Part shown: in pieces, positions 42,586 through 50,712 of the stretch
Layout: every line of letters starts with the position of its first letter
Numbering within the stretch: the first letter of the stretch is position 1
Assembly: GCA_040220895.1 (NCBI GenBank)
Contig: JAVJVY010000013.1
Coordinates: 133,879-197,878, forward strand
Length of the DNA stretch: 64,000 bases
From: UBA11591 sp040220895
GTDB taxonomy: Bacteria; Bacteroidota; Bacteroidia; Flavobacteriales_E; Vicingaceae
Reading direction: 5' to 3'
The notes under the pieces: generated by a model
The model's database searches: none
What the model was told of the DNA's origin: nothing
Seen by the model: the letters and a program-made list of their open reading frames with translations, nothing else
Translations under genes and position numbers: made by a program

Positions 42586-45243
42586 CTAACCTTCTAAATT
42601 AGGAATGTCACTACGGGAGAAATCATACAATTCCCTGGCTTCTTTTTCTTTGAATTCTTCCACCTGATCCAGGGCATCGGGAACCACATCGCTGCAAATC
42701 ACCACCAGCGAACCGGGTGTTGCTTCGGTAATGGCCTTGTTAATCGCCTCGCGTTCTTTGTGGATGATGCTGACCTTCTTTTTAGGGTCAACCGAATGGA
42801 TGCCTTCAATGAGCAGGTCAATGATCTGCTTTTCAGTTTTGCCTCGCAAGTGCTTATCCTGGCGAATGATGATCTCGTCAAACATTTCGGCGGCAACTTT
42901 ACCTATTTCAATGTTGTCTTCCTTTCTGCGGTCTCCGATGCCGGCAATGATGCCCACTTTTGGTGCACCGTCCATCCGCTCAAGCATGTGGTGCAGTGCG
43001 CGCAATCCTGCCGGGTTATGGGCGTAATCCAATAGGACATTGAATTTCTTGAATTCAAACATGTTCAGTCTGCCGGGTGTTTGTGAAGGCGAAGGAATGA
43101 AAGATTCCAGTGCTACCTTGATGTCTTCGATGCCCAGGCCCTGAACATAGGCCGTCAAAGAGGCGGGTAGAATGTTCTGAATCATAAAGCTTGCCTTGCC
43201 TCCAAAGGTTAGCGGCACGTTAACCGCCTTGGTGATGCGCATCTTCCAGTCACCGCGACAAATGGTGATAAAACCATTCTCGTAAATGGCTGCAAGTCCG
43301 CCCACTTTGGCAATAGCCTTGATACGCGGATTACTTTCATCCATTGAAAACAGGGCGACATTGGCTTTAACACCCTTTCTCATAGCATAGACCAGGTCGT
43401 CATCGGCATTCAAGATGGCATAACCATCTTGCTTAACAGTTTCGGGCACTACGGCCTTCGCTCTTGCCAATTGTTCGACCGTATTGATGCCTTTCAAACC
43501 CAAATGGTCGGGGGCCACGTTGGTGACAATGCCAACGTCGCAGTAATCAAAAGCAAGTCCTGCGCGCAACAAGCCCCCCCGGGCAGTTTCCAACACGGCA
43601 AAATCGACCGTTGGGTCTTTTAAAACAAATTGGGCACTCGCAGGTCCCGTACAATCACCTGTCATAAGCAGCCTGTTCTGAATGTACACCCCGTCTGTGG
43701 TCGTATATCCCACCTTGCGTCCTTTCAGCCGCATAATGTGGGCAATGAGCCGGGTGGTGGTGGTCTTACCATTGGTGCCCGTAATTGAGACAATGGGGAT
43801 TCTAGAAGGTGTTCCCGGAGGGTAGAGCATGTCTACCACATTAGCCGCTACGTTGCGCGGAAGACCTATGGTAGGAGCAAGGTGCATTCGAAAACCGGGA
43901 CCGGCATTGACTTCTAAAATTGCGCCACCGGTTTCCGGAAGGGCAGAACTTATGTCATTGGTCATGACATCGATGCCACAAATGTCGAGTCCTATGATGC
44001 GGGCGATTCGTTCGGCCATGAAAATATTGTAGGGGTGAACCAGGTCGGTTACGTCTTCCGATGTTCCACCGGTGCTCAGGTTGGCCGTGTCCTTTAACTT
44101 CAGCACTTCAGCCTTTTTCAGTACCGACTTAAGTGTATAGCCGTGCTGTTTTAGAATTCCCTCGGTCATGCCGTCAACCGTGATCTGGGTCAGCACTTTT
44201 TCATGGCCGTAGCCCCTTCTGTCGTCCTCGTTGACCTGGTCTATCAGTTGCTGTATGGTGGATTTTCCATCGCCGGTTACGCTGGCCGGGTTGCGTTTAG
44301 CGGCCGAAACCAATTTATAGTCAATCACAAGCAGTCGGTAATCGTCACCGACAATGAACTGTTCAATAATAACAGAGTTGGACACTTTTTTGGCTGCGGC
44401 GAATGCAATAATTGCACCTTCGAGGGAAGTAATATTGGTCGTTATTCCACGACCGTGATTTCCACTAATGGGCTTAATGACCACAGGATATCCCATTCGG
44501 TCCAGTGCAATTTTCAACCCTTCTTCCGTGCGTACGATGTCGCCTTTTGGAACGGGAATTTCAGCTTGCTCCAATAAGTACTTGGTATCTTCTTTGTCGC
44601 TGGCAAGATCGACCCCAATGCTGCTGGTCTGACTGGTCACGGTGGCTTGGATGCGTTTTTGGTTCGTTCCGTACCCCAGTTGACACAGGGAGTATTTGTT
44701 AAGTCTGATCCATGGAATGCCCCGGGCAACGGCTTCGTCAATGATGCTTCCAGTGCTAGGTCCAAGGCGTTCCGCTTCCCGAAGCTCGCGCATGTGCTGT
44801 ATGTCTTCACTCAGGTCATAAGTCTTGTTCTGAGCAATGGCCATGGCTACTTTGACCGATACTTCGGCTGCATAGCGGCCAACTTTCTCTTCCATGTAAG
44901 CAAAAACTACATGATAGACGCCCTTTTCACCATAACCCCGGGTGCGGCCAAAGCCCACGTCCATGCCGGCCAGTGTTTGAATTTCAAGGGCGATGTGTTC
45001 AATAACGTGCCCCATCCAGGTGCCTTCTTTGACGCGTTGAAAAAAACCCCCTTCGGTTCCAACCGAACAACGGTGGCTTTGCATGCTTGGAAATTGAGCT
45101 TTGAGCCTGTCTAGAAAGCCATCAATTTTATTGGTGGGCATTTCTTCGTACTGCTCGAGGTCCAATACCATGACAATCAACTTGTGGCGCCAAATTGACC
45201 AGTAATTTGGTCCTCGCATGGCATTTATTTCGCGAATTTTCAT
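42586..45243 (-). CDS. cphA: Cyanophycin synthetase
   Basis: 885 aa, the normal length of CphA1. An N-terminal domain (about 1-160, GPNYWSIWRHKLIVM and VGFGRTRGYGEKGVYHVVFAYMEE) is followed by an ATP-grasp domain (about 200-480; GNHGRGITTNI, LEVNAGPGFRMHLAP) and a Mur-ligase-like domain (about 485-870) with P-loop GTNGKTTTT (Gly489-Lys493), ETARGGLLRAGLAF and DYAHNPAGLRAL. The ATP-grasp site adds aspartate to the backbone and the Mur site links arginine to its side chain, making the nitrogen reserve polymer cyanophycin. Both active sites look complete. It is divergent from cphB. Confidence 0.95.
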   Translation of the reverse strand: MKIREINAMRGPNYWSIWRHKLIVMVLDLEQYEEMPTNKIDGFLDRLKAQFPSMQSHRCSVGTEGGFFQRVKEGTWMGHVIEHIALEIQTLAGMDVGFGRTRGYGEKGVYHVVFAYMEEKVGRYAAEVSVKVAMAIAQNKTYDLSEDIQHMRELREAERLGPSTGSIIDEAVARGIPWIRLNKYSLCQLGYGTNQKRIQATVTSQTSSIGVDLASDKEDTKYLLEQAEIPVPKGDIVRTEEGLKIALDRMGYPVVIKPISGNHGRGITTNITSLEGAIIAFAAAKKVSNSVIIEQFIVGDDYRLLVIDYKLVSAAKRNPASVTGDGKSTIQQLIDQVNEDDRRGYGHEKVLTQITVDGMTEGILKQHGYTLKSVLKKAEVLKLKDTANLSTGGTSEDVTDLVHPYNIFMAERIARIIGLDICGIDVMTNDISSALPETGGAILEVNAGPGFRMHLAPTIGLPRNVAANVVDMLYPPGTPSRIPIVSITGTNGKTTTTRLIAHIMRLKGRKVGYTTTDGVYIQNRLLMTGDCTGPASAQFVLKDPTVDFAVLETARGGLLRAGLAFDYCDVGIVTNVAPDHLGLKGINTVEQLARAKAVVPETVKQDGYAILNADDDLVYAMRKGVKANVALFSMDESNPRIKAIAKVGGLAAIYENGFITICRGDWKMRITKAVNVPLTFGGKASFMIQNILPASLTAYVQGLGIEDIKVALESFIPSPSQTPGRLNMFEFKKFNVLLDYAHNPAGLRALHHMLERMDGAPKVGIIAGIGDRRKEDNIEIGKVAAEMFDEIIIRQDKHLRGKTEKQIIDLLIEGIHSVDPKKKVSIIHKEREAINKAITEATPGSLVVICSDVVPDALDQVEEFKEKEARELYDFSRSDIPNLEG

Positions 45244-45319
45244 GGAACTATTTTTAAGCGTTTATTAACAATGTGCAAGAAGGTTTGAAATATATATAAA
45301 AATTGCGGTTTCATAACTG

Positions 45320-45327
45320 TATTTTTG
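45320..45327 (+). promoter_or_regulatory. -7 box of cphB
   Basis: TATTTTTG matches TAnnTTTG, 22 nt before the cphB ATG at 45350. A TTG at 45303-45305 is closer than the usual -33 spacing, so only the -7 element is supported. Confidence 0.5.
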
Positions 45328-45349
45328 AATACCAAGGGCATGAATCAAC

Positions 45350-46210
45350 ATGGATAATATCAAAGGCATACTGATACCAATTGGCGGTAACGAGCATAAA
45401 GGAAAAGACGAAAGCGAAAATTACAGCCTGGATTTTATCGAGGAAGGAATTTTGAGCCATGTGGTGCGGGAATCGGGTGGAAAAGAAGCGAAAATCGTCA
45501 TTGTGCCAACAGCCAGCAGCATCCCCATCGAAGTGTCGGACAACTACCTGGCTGCATTTGATCTATTGGGATGTAAAAATCTAGATGTCTTGAACATTCA
45601 AAAAAGGTCTCAAAGCGAAGAAAAAAGATCTCTCAAATTGCTTGAAGATGCCGATTGCGTCATGTTCAGCGGTGGAAATCAGAGCAAGATCGTGGATTTC
45701 ATGGCTGGGACCAAGGCCCATTCAATATTAAGTGAGCGGTATAAAAGCGAGAAATTCGTTATTGCCGGCACCAGCGCCGGGGCCATGTCCATGAGTGATC
45801 ATATGGTGGCCGGGGGCAGCAGCCAGGAATCACTGGTTAAAGGGGCCGTTAAAATGCGCAGGGGTATGGGTTATATCCATGACCTTATCATCGACACGCA
45901 TTTCATACGTAGGGGCCGCTTTGGCCGCCTGGCAGAAGCAGTTGCCATGCATCCCAATTTACTTGGCCTTGGATTGGCCGAAGACACAGGGATAATCATT
46001 AGGAATGGCAATTATTTTCAGGTCATCGGTTCAGGAATGGTTATCTTATTTGACCCGAGTGCGCTGGCACATAACAGTCACCAGCAATTGCCTGAAGGTA
46101 CGCCCATCAGCATGAGCAATCTGGTTGTCCATATTCTGGCCAACAGCGATAGTTTTATACTCGATAAGCGAAAGATCGAGATCCTGCCCCTGGAAGCGGG
46201 ATTTATCTAA
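45350..46210 (+). CDS. cphB: Cyanophycinase
   Basis: 286 aa of the peptidase S51 family. The nucleophile elbow is GTSAGAMS (Ser142), within the family block VMFSGGNQSKIVDF ... IAGTSAGAMSMSD and followed by GMGYIHDLIIDTHFIRRGRFGRLAEA. It cleaves cyanophycin exolytically to beta-Asp-Arg dipeptides. No signal peptide, so it acts in the cytosol, where the granules are. It sits divergently beside cphA and converges on the isoaspartyl peptidase gene that would finish the pathway. Confidence 0.95.
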   Translation: MDNIKGILIPIGGNEHKGKDESENYSLDFIEEGILSHVVRESGGKEAKIVIVPTASSIPIEVSDNYLAAFDLLGCKNLDVLNIQKRSQSEEKRSLKLLEDADCVMFSGGNQSKIVDFMAGTKAHSILSERYKSEKFVIAGTSAGAMSMSDHMVAGGSSQESLVKGAVKMRRGMGYIHDLIIDTHFIRRGRFGRLAEAVAMHPNLLGLGLAEDTGIIIRNGNYFQVIGSGMVILFDPSALAHNSHQQLPEGTPISMSNLVVHILANSDSFILDKRKIEILPLEAGFI

Positions 46211-46217
46211 TCTAATT

Positions 46218-47156
46218 CTAGCCTTTGTATATCTCGACCAGGTGCACTCCTAAATTACTTTTGGCGGCCCGGTACATGCCTTCGGTATTGAAAGGTAAAC
46301 TAATGTTCCCTTTAGAATCGACTGCGACCAGCCCACCATCGCCCCCAATCTCTAGCAGCCGTTCATGGATGACCTTAGCAGATGCATCTTCCAGATTCAG
46401 GCCACCGAATTCCATTAATGCACTTACTTCATAAGCCACTACGCCCCGAATGAAAAATTCTCCCGATCCAGTGCATGACACAGCACAGGTCTTGTTGTTG
46501 GCGTAAGTGCCAAGGCCGATAAGTGGGCTGTCCCCAACGCGGCCGAACTTTTTATTGGTCATGCCCCCGGTAGATGTAGCAGCGGCCAGATTCCCATTTA
46601 CATCAAGTGCCACAGCGCCCACCGTTCCAAATTTATCTTCTTTAAGTGGGGTATGGTCAAGTTGAGTAGTCCCAGAACGCAGGGCTTCCTGCCATTGAAG
46701 GTGACGAAATTCGTCGTAAAAATAGGAGGCGTCTAATTGCTCAAAACCCAAGCTGCGTGCAAATTCTTCTGCCCCTTTACCCGAGAGCAGCACGTGTTCG
46801 CTTTGTTCCATCACCGCTTTTGCCAGGTGAATTGGATTGCGAATTCCTTGCACGCCAGCCACTGCGCCTGCCATCCGAGCTTTTCCCTCCATGATGGAAG
46901 CATCCATTTCGTGCCTTCCTTCGTGGGAGAAAACAGATCCTTTGCCCGCATTGAAAAGCGGACAATCTTCAAGGCTTATTACTGTTGCTTCCACAGCTTC
47001 TATTGAAGTCTTGCCGGCTGCAAGTGCAGCATAGCCAAGTTGAAGCGCCTGTTCCAATGCAGCAGTGTAGCGCTTTTCTTTCTCAGGATCCATTAATTTT
47101 CGGGTAATGGTTCCCGCACCTCCGTGCAAAGCAAGGGCAATCGTTTTTTCGGCCAT
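46218..47156 (-). CDS. iaaA: Isoaspartyl peptidase / L-asparaginase (Ntn type)
   Basis: 312 aa from the ATG at 47156 (MAEKTIALALHGGAG); a longer reading to 47315 has no family support. It is an N-terminal-nucleophile hydrolase made as a precursor: the autocleavage site is before Thr178 in KFGTVGAVALD, separating alpha and beta chains. Other marks are HGGAGTI, ECPLFNAGKG-type LEDCPLFNAGKGSVF and GGMTNKKFGRVGDSPLIG. It hydrolyses beta-aspartyl dipeptides, including beta-Asp-Arg released by cyanophycinase, so it is the likely third step of this cluster. It is only 7 nt from the convergent cphB. Confidence 0.93.
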   Translation of the reverse strand: MAEKTIALALHGGAGTITRKLMDPEKEKRYTAALEQALQLGYAALAAGKTSIEAVEATVISLEDCPLFNAGKGSVFSHEGRHEMDASIMEGKARMAGAVAGVQGIRNPIHLAKAVMEQSEHVLLSGKGAEEFARSLGFEQLDASYFYDEFRHLQWQEALRSGTTQLDHTPLKEDKFGTVGAVALDVNGNLAAATSTGGMTNKKFGRVGDSPLIGLGTYANNKTCAVSCTGSGEFFIRGVVAYEVSALMEFGGLNLEDASAKVIHERLLEIGGDGGLVAVDSKGNISLPFNTEGMYRAAKSNLGVHLVEIYKG

Positions 47157-47264
47157 GTTGCCAAATTTCGTACATATATTTCTTATTTGATCGCTGAAGG
47201 TCAAGAGGAACAAAAAGATTTGAGAAAGAGTTACCCTGGTGAACCATTCAATGCTCATTTCAAC

Positions 47265-47272
47265 CATCTTTG
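47265..47272 (+). promoter_or_regulatory. -7-like box directly before the Uup-like gene
   Basis: CATCTTTG differs from TAnnTTTG only at the first position. Exactly 4 nt (CAAT) separate it from the GTG start codon at 47277. Confidence 0.5.
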
Positions 47273-47276
47273 CAAT

Positions 47277-49187
47277 GTGATATGCCTGTCGGTAGAAAAA
47301 CTGAGTAAAGAACACCCGGAACAGGTCCTTTTTAAGGACTTAAAGTTTAGCCTCTCCAAGGGCGACAAGGTAGGCTTGATCGCCAATAACGGCACTGGCA
47401 AGTCCAGCCTCTTGAAAGTTTTAATGGGACTGGATCAGGCCGATGAAGGCCGTGTTCATTTGGCAGAAGGGCTCAGAATTGGATACCTGGAACAGGATCC
47501 GGAATTTAACGGTCAGCAAACGATCAATGAACTAATCGAGGGTTCGCATACCGAATTGCTCGCTGTAATTAGAGGCTACGAATTGGCCCTGGAAGCCCAA
47601 ACGGCAGACTACAACGATAAAACCCAACGGGATTTTGAAAAGGCTGCCGAGGAAATGGAGCGTTTTGGAGCCTGGGATTACGAGCGCAGGCTCTACCTGT
47701 TACTTGATCGATTTGAAGTCAAGGACCTTGATCGAAAAATTGAAAGCCTTTCTGGAGGTGAGCGCAAGCGTTTGGCCATGGCCTTGACCTTGTTGGATGA
47801 TCCTGAATTACTGATCATGGACGAACCGACCAATCACCTGGACATCGATATGATCGAATGGCTCGAAAGTCACCTTTCACAGCCTACATTGACGGTTTTA
47901 ATGGTCACCCACGACCGGTATTTTCTAGATGGAATCTGTAACCACATTCTGGAATTGCAAGACGGAAAGCTATACCACCACAAGGGAAATTACGCCTATT
48001 TCCTTGCCAAGCGAAGTGAGCGAGAAGAAGTATTCAAGACCGAAATCGCCAAGGCGGGCAAGCTTATGAAAAAGGAATTGGAGTGGATCAGGCGGAGCCC
48101 AAAGGCCAGGGGTACCAAGGCTAAGTCCAGGGTCTCGGCTTTCTATGAAACAGCCGAAAAAGCTTCAAAAAAAGTGGTGAAAGATGAGTTGCGACTGGAA
48201 GTGAAAATGGCCCGAATAGGAGGTAAGATCCTGGAAATGAAAAACGTGAAAAAGGCCTATGGCGAAAAGGTGATCCTTAAGGGTTTTACGCACACTTTTA
48301 AAAAGGGTGAGCGCATTGGCCTGGTTGGTAGAAACGGGGTAGGGAAGTCGACCTTTCTGAATTTATTGACTGGTAAGGAACAAGCCGATTACGGCAAGAT
48401 CAACATTGGAGACACCACTGTATTTGGGTATTATACGCAAGGAGGATTAACGTTAAAACACGATCAGCGAGTCATCGATGTGCTAAAAGACATAGCCGAG
48501 GTCATTGTCATGGGAGACGGGCGAAAGCTAAGTGCTTCGCAGTTCTTAGAATATTTTCTTTTTCCTGTTAAGAAACAGCGCACCTTTTATTCCAAGCTGA
48601 GCGGAGGCGAGCAGCGCAGACTCCACTTGTTAACCGTCTTGATCAAGAATCCGAACTTCCTTATACTTGACGAACCGACCAATGACCTTGACCTACTGAC
48701 ATTGAATAAGTTAGAAGAATTTATTGAGGATTTCAAAGGCTGTTTACTCATGGTTTCTCACGACCGATTCTTCATGGATAAACTGGTGGATCAGTTGTTC
48801 ATTTTTGAGGGAAAGGGATCGGTGAAAGGATTCATTGGATCCTACAGAGATTACCGCGAGTTAAAAAGTGAAGAAGAACGCCTTGAAAAAGAAAGCGCGT
48901 CCAATGTACGGGCCGTTGAAGATGACAGAACCAAGGTAAAACGGGAGAAGAAGCGCCTTTCATTCAAGGAAAAACACGAGTATGAATCGCTTGAAAATGA
49001 GATCAGTGAACTGGAAAGAGAAAAGGCTAAACTCGAAGATGCGCTTCAAAATGCCGGGACGGAATTTGCGAAACTTCAGAAAATCTCTGCTGAAATGGGC
49101 GAAGTCATTGATGCCATAGAGGTAAAAACCCTGCGCTGGATGCAATTGGATGAACTGATGGAGGGTTTTGGAAAAGAGGAAACGTAA
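47277..49187 (+). CDS. ABC-F family ATPase (Uup-like, with coiled-coil tail)
   Basis: 637 aa from a GTG at 47277 (ICLSVEKLSKEHPEQVLF), which is where family similarity begins; reading from 47124 would overlap the iaaA start region. Two ABC modules: Walker A NNGTGKSS and RNGVGKST; signatures LSGGERKRLAMA and LSGGEQRRLHLL; Walker B LIMDEPTNHLD and LILDEPTNDLD. The last 80 residues are a charged coiled coil (EKHEYESLENEISELEREKAKLED), as in Uup, whose tail binds DNA or ribosomes. Role in translation or replication-fork stability is possible. No membrane partner. Confidence 0.92.
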   Translation: MICLSVEKLSKEHPEQVLFKDLKFSLSKGDKVGLIANNGTGKSSLLKVLMGLDQADEGRVHLAEGLRIGYLEQDPEFNGQQTINELIEGSHTELLAVIRGYELALEAQTADYNDKTQRDFEKAAEEMERFGAWDYERRLYLLLDRFEVKDLDRKIESLSGGERKRLAMALTLLDDPELLIMDEPTNHLDIDMIEWLESHLSQPTLTVLMVTHDRYFLDGICNHILELQDGKLYHHKGNYAYFLAKRSEREEVFKTEIAKAGKLMKKELEWIRRSPKARGTKAKSRVSAFYETAEKASKKVVKDELRLEVKMARIGGKILEMKNVKKAYGEKVILKGFTHTFKKGERIGLVGRNGVGKSTFLNLLTGKEQADYGKINIGDTTVFGYYTQGGLTLKHDQRVIDVLKDIAEVIVMGDGRKLSASQFLEYFLFPVKKQRTFYSKLSGGEQRRLHLLTVLIKNPNFLILDEPTNDLDLLTLNKLEEFIEDFKGCLLMVSHDRFFMDKLVDQLFIFEGKGSVKGFIGSYRDYRELKSEEERLEKESASNVRAVEDDRTKVKREKKRLSFKEKHEYESLENEISELEREKAKLEDALQNAGTEFAKLQKISAEMGEVIDAIEVKTLRWMQLDELMEGFGKEET

Positions 49188-49214
49188 AATTGCCGTTGAT
49201 GCGCTTTTTATCGG

Positions 49215-49222
49215 CAACTTTG
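49215..49222 (+). promoter_or_regulatory. -7-like box directly before the DsbA-like gene
   Basis: CAACTTTG ends 4 nt (AGCA) before the GTG start codon at 49227. A TTG at 49190-49192 lies 22 nt upstream, compatible with a -33 element. Confidence 0.5.
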
Positions 49223-49226
49223 AGCA

Positions 49227-49916
49227 GTGAAGTTTCTAACCCTGGTTTGCTTTTTCTTATTGACTATGAGCCTGCAATCTCAAGAAAGACCTGTACTTAT
49301 TTACGTTGGTGACCCCATGTGCAGTTGGTGTTATGGTTTTGCGCCCGAAATTGCCAAAGTGACCGATGAATTGAAAGATGAATGCGATGTTCAACTGGTC
49401 ATGGGCGGGCTAAGGCCTTACAACACCGAGACAATGGCTGATCTGGGCGCATTTCTGGGTGAACACTGGGACGAAGTGGCCAAACGGAGCAGTGTTGAAT
49501 TCAATCACGAAATTCTAGGTGATAAAAGCTTTGTTTACGATACAGAGCCTCCGGCTCGTGCCGTAGTTGCGATACGGTCCATGAATGACGATGTGGAATT
49601 TGAATTCTTTAAATCGATCCAGGTCGCCTTTTACCGAGACAACAAGAACACCAACGAGGTCGATACCTACCTCGATATTTTACCAGCGGGAATAGACAAG
49701 GATGCCTTTAAAGATTTGTTTGAATCACCGGCCATGAAAGAGGCCGTAAAGGCCGATTACGCATTGGCTTCAACATTGGGTGTCAGGGGATTTCCGGCAA
49801 CCTTGTTAAAGGTAAACGGACAGCTCTATCAAACATCCAATGGCTATGCCACGGCCGACGAATTAATCAACAGGATAGAGGTCATTTTGAAAAAGACTCG
49901 CAACGAGGTTAAATAA
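49227..49916 (+). CDS. Exported DsbA/FrnE-like thiol oxidoreductase
   Basis: 229 aa from a GTG start; signal peptide MKFLTLVCFFLLTMSLQSQ. Thioredoxin fold with redox motif CSWC (Cys32, Cys35) in DPMCSWCYGFAP and cis-proline in GVRGFPATLL. The CSWCYGF block with helical insert GGLRPYNTETMADLGAF resembles FrnE-type DsbA relatives rather than classical DsbA. Probably a periplasmic disulfide oxidase or isomerase. It follows the Uup-like gene on the same strand but has its own promoter box. Confidence 0.85.
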   Translation: MKFLTLVCFFLLTMSLQSQERPVLIYVGDPMCSWCYGFAPEIAKVTDELKDECDVQLVMGGLRPYNTETMADLGAFLGEHWDEVAKRSSVEFNHEILGDKSFVYDTEPPARAVVAIRSMNDDVEFEFFKSIQVAFYRDNKNTNEVDTYLDILPAGIDKDAFKDLFESPAMKEAVKADYALASTLGVRGFPATLLKVNGQLYQTSNGYATADELINRIEVILKKTRNEVK

Positions 49917-49952
49917 TTTCATCACATCATGATCCCTGTGCAGAAATTAGTA

Positions 49953-49960
49953 TAAATTTG
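49953..49960 (+). promoter_or_regulatory. -7 box upstream of the tRNA-Asp region
   Basis: TAAATTTG matches TAnnTTTG exactly and lies 21 nt before the truncated tRNA copy and 136 nt before the intact tRNA-Asp. It probably drives both on one transcript. Confidence 0.5.
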
Positions 49961-49980
49961 CCCCTCGTTTTTTACATTTT

Positions 49981-50030
49981 GGTTCGGTAGTTCAGTTGGT
50001 TATCCCGAGAATTCGGGACTGCCTGTCACG
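49981..50030 (+). pseudogene. Truncated tRNA-Asp copy with inserted palindrome
   Basis: Bases 49979-50002 are identical to the start of the intact tRNA-Asp (acceptor 5' strand and D arm). The next bases are a 16-nt palindrome-like insert (TCCCGAGAATTCGGGA, 50003-50018) in place of the tRNA's short variable stretch, then CTGCCTGTCACG (anticodon loop, 50019-50030), after which similarity stops. The T arm and acceptor 3' strand are missing, so it cannot be a working tRNA. It may be a duplication scar or a former integration site. Confidence 0.7.
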
Positions 50031-50095
50031 GAAAAAGGTGATAATATTGAACATCAAACTGATAATAGTCGTTATTTACTTATTGAAAATAAATT

Positions 50096-50169
50096 GGTTC
50101 GGTAGTTCAGTTGGTTAGAATACCTGCCTGTCACGCAGGGGGTCGCGGGTTCGAGTCCCGTCCGGACCG
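50096..50169 (+). tRNA. tRNA-Asp (anticodon GTC)
   Basis: 74 nt. Acceptor GGTTCGG pairs with CCGGACC (one G-T wobble), followed by discriminator G; the D arm TAGTTCAGTTGGTTA is standard. The anticodon arm is CCTGC-CTGTCAC-GCAGG with anticodon GTC, and the T arm contains GGTTCGAGTCCC. CCA is not encoded. An intrinsic terminator follows 12 nt downstream. Confidence 0.97.
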
Positions 50170-50181
50170 CAAGAAACGGGA

Positions 50182-50211
50182 AAGCCCCTCACGAAAGTGA
50201 GGGGCTTTTTT
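50182..50211 (+). terminator. Terminator after tRNA-Asp
   Basis: AAGCCCCTCAC (50182-50192), loop GAAA, GTGAGGGGCTT (50197-50207), then a T-run: an 11-bp perfect stem with a tetraloop, a classical intrinsic terminator on the plus strand. Confidence 0.85.
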
Positions 50212-50243
50212 ATTTTGAACAAGCACCAAGCTTGCTTGAGTGC

Positions 50244-50585
50244 GAAGTGAGAAATAAAAAAGCCTGACACCACCAACGGTGGTGGGGCTTTCCATAAGAT
50301 TGCCCGGGGCCACCCTTTGGGCCCATTCGAGCTTGTTCGACGCAGGAGAAAAGCGAGAATGAATCCCGTCCCATTTCAACCGAAGTGAGAAATAAAAAAG
50401 ACAAGCCAGCGGAGCTGGCGGCTTCATTTATCTTGTAGGAAACCACCTTTTGGGCCCATTCGAGCTTGTTCGACGCAGGAGAAAAGCGAGAATGAATCCC
50501 GTCCCATTTAAATTGAAGTGAGAAATAAAAAAGCCTGACACCACCATCGGTGGTGGGGCTTTCCATAAGATTGCCCGGGGCCACC
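50244..50585. repeat. Hairpin cassette array: repeats A (two copies) and B (two copies)
   Basis: Repeat A is 71 nt long and occurs at 50244-50314 and 50515-50585 with one mismatch; each holds a CACCACC/GGTGGTG hairpin and starts with GAAGTGAGAAATAAAAAAG. Repeat B is 61 nt long, at 50316-50376 and 50449-50509, without mismatch. A third copy of the GAAGTGAG start (50382) is followed by a different hairpin (GCCAGC-GGA-GCTGGC, 50405-50419). On the minus strand each hairpin is followed by CTTTTTTATTTCTCACTTC, so every cassette looks like an intrinsic terminator. Open frames across it are artefacts. Confidence 0.75.
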
Positions 50586-50712
50586 ATTTAGGCGAACCTA
50601 AAAAGGCTTACTTTTTTCGTCAATCCTAAAGTATCTTGGCATCTAGCGCTTATTATCTTTGATCACTTTTTAAATTTGAACCAGCATTGATTATCTTGGC
50701 TGTCGTATTCCG

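Noticed and set aside
47124..47276. N-terminal extension of the Uup-like ABC-F gene
   Set aside because: No family similarity; overlaps the iaaA start; the promoter box at 47265 lies inside it.
47157..47315. N-terminal extension of the isoaspartyl peptidase
   Set aside because: Family starts at MAEKTIALALHGGAG; the extension overlaps the other gene's promoter region.
50131..50587. Minus-strand open frames of about 100-125 codons across the post-tRNA region
   Set aside because: They run through the tRNA and the repeated hairpin cassettes, repeat the same peptides twice, and end in the SGRDSNPRP-type artefact typical of tRNA-adjacent DNA.
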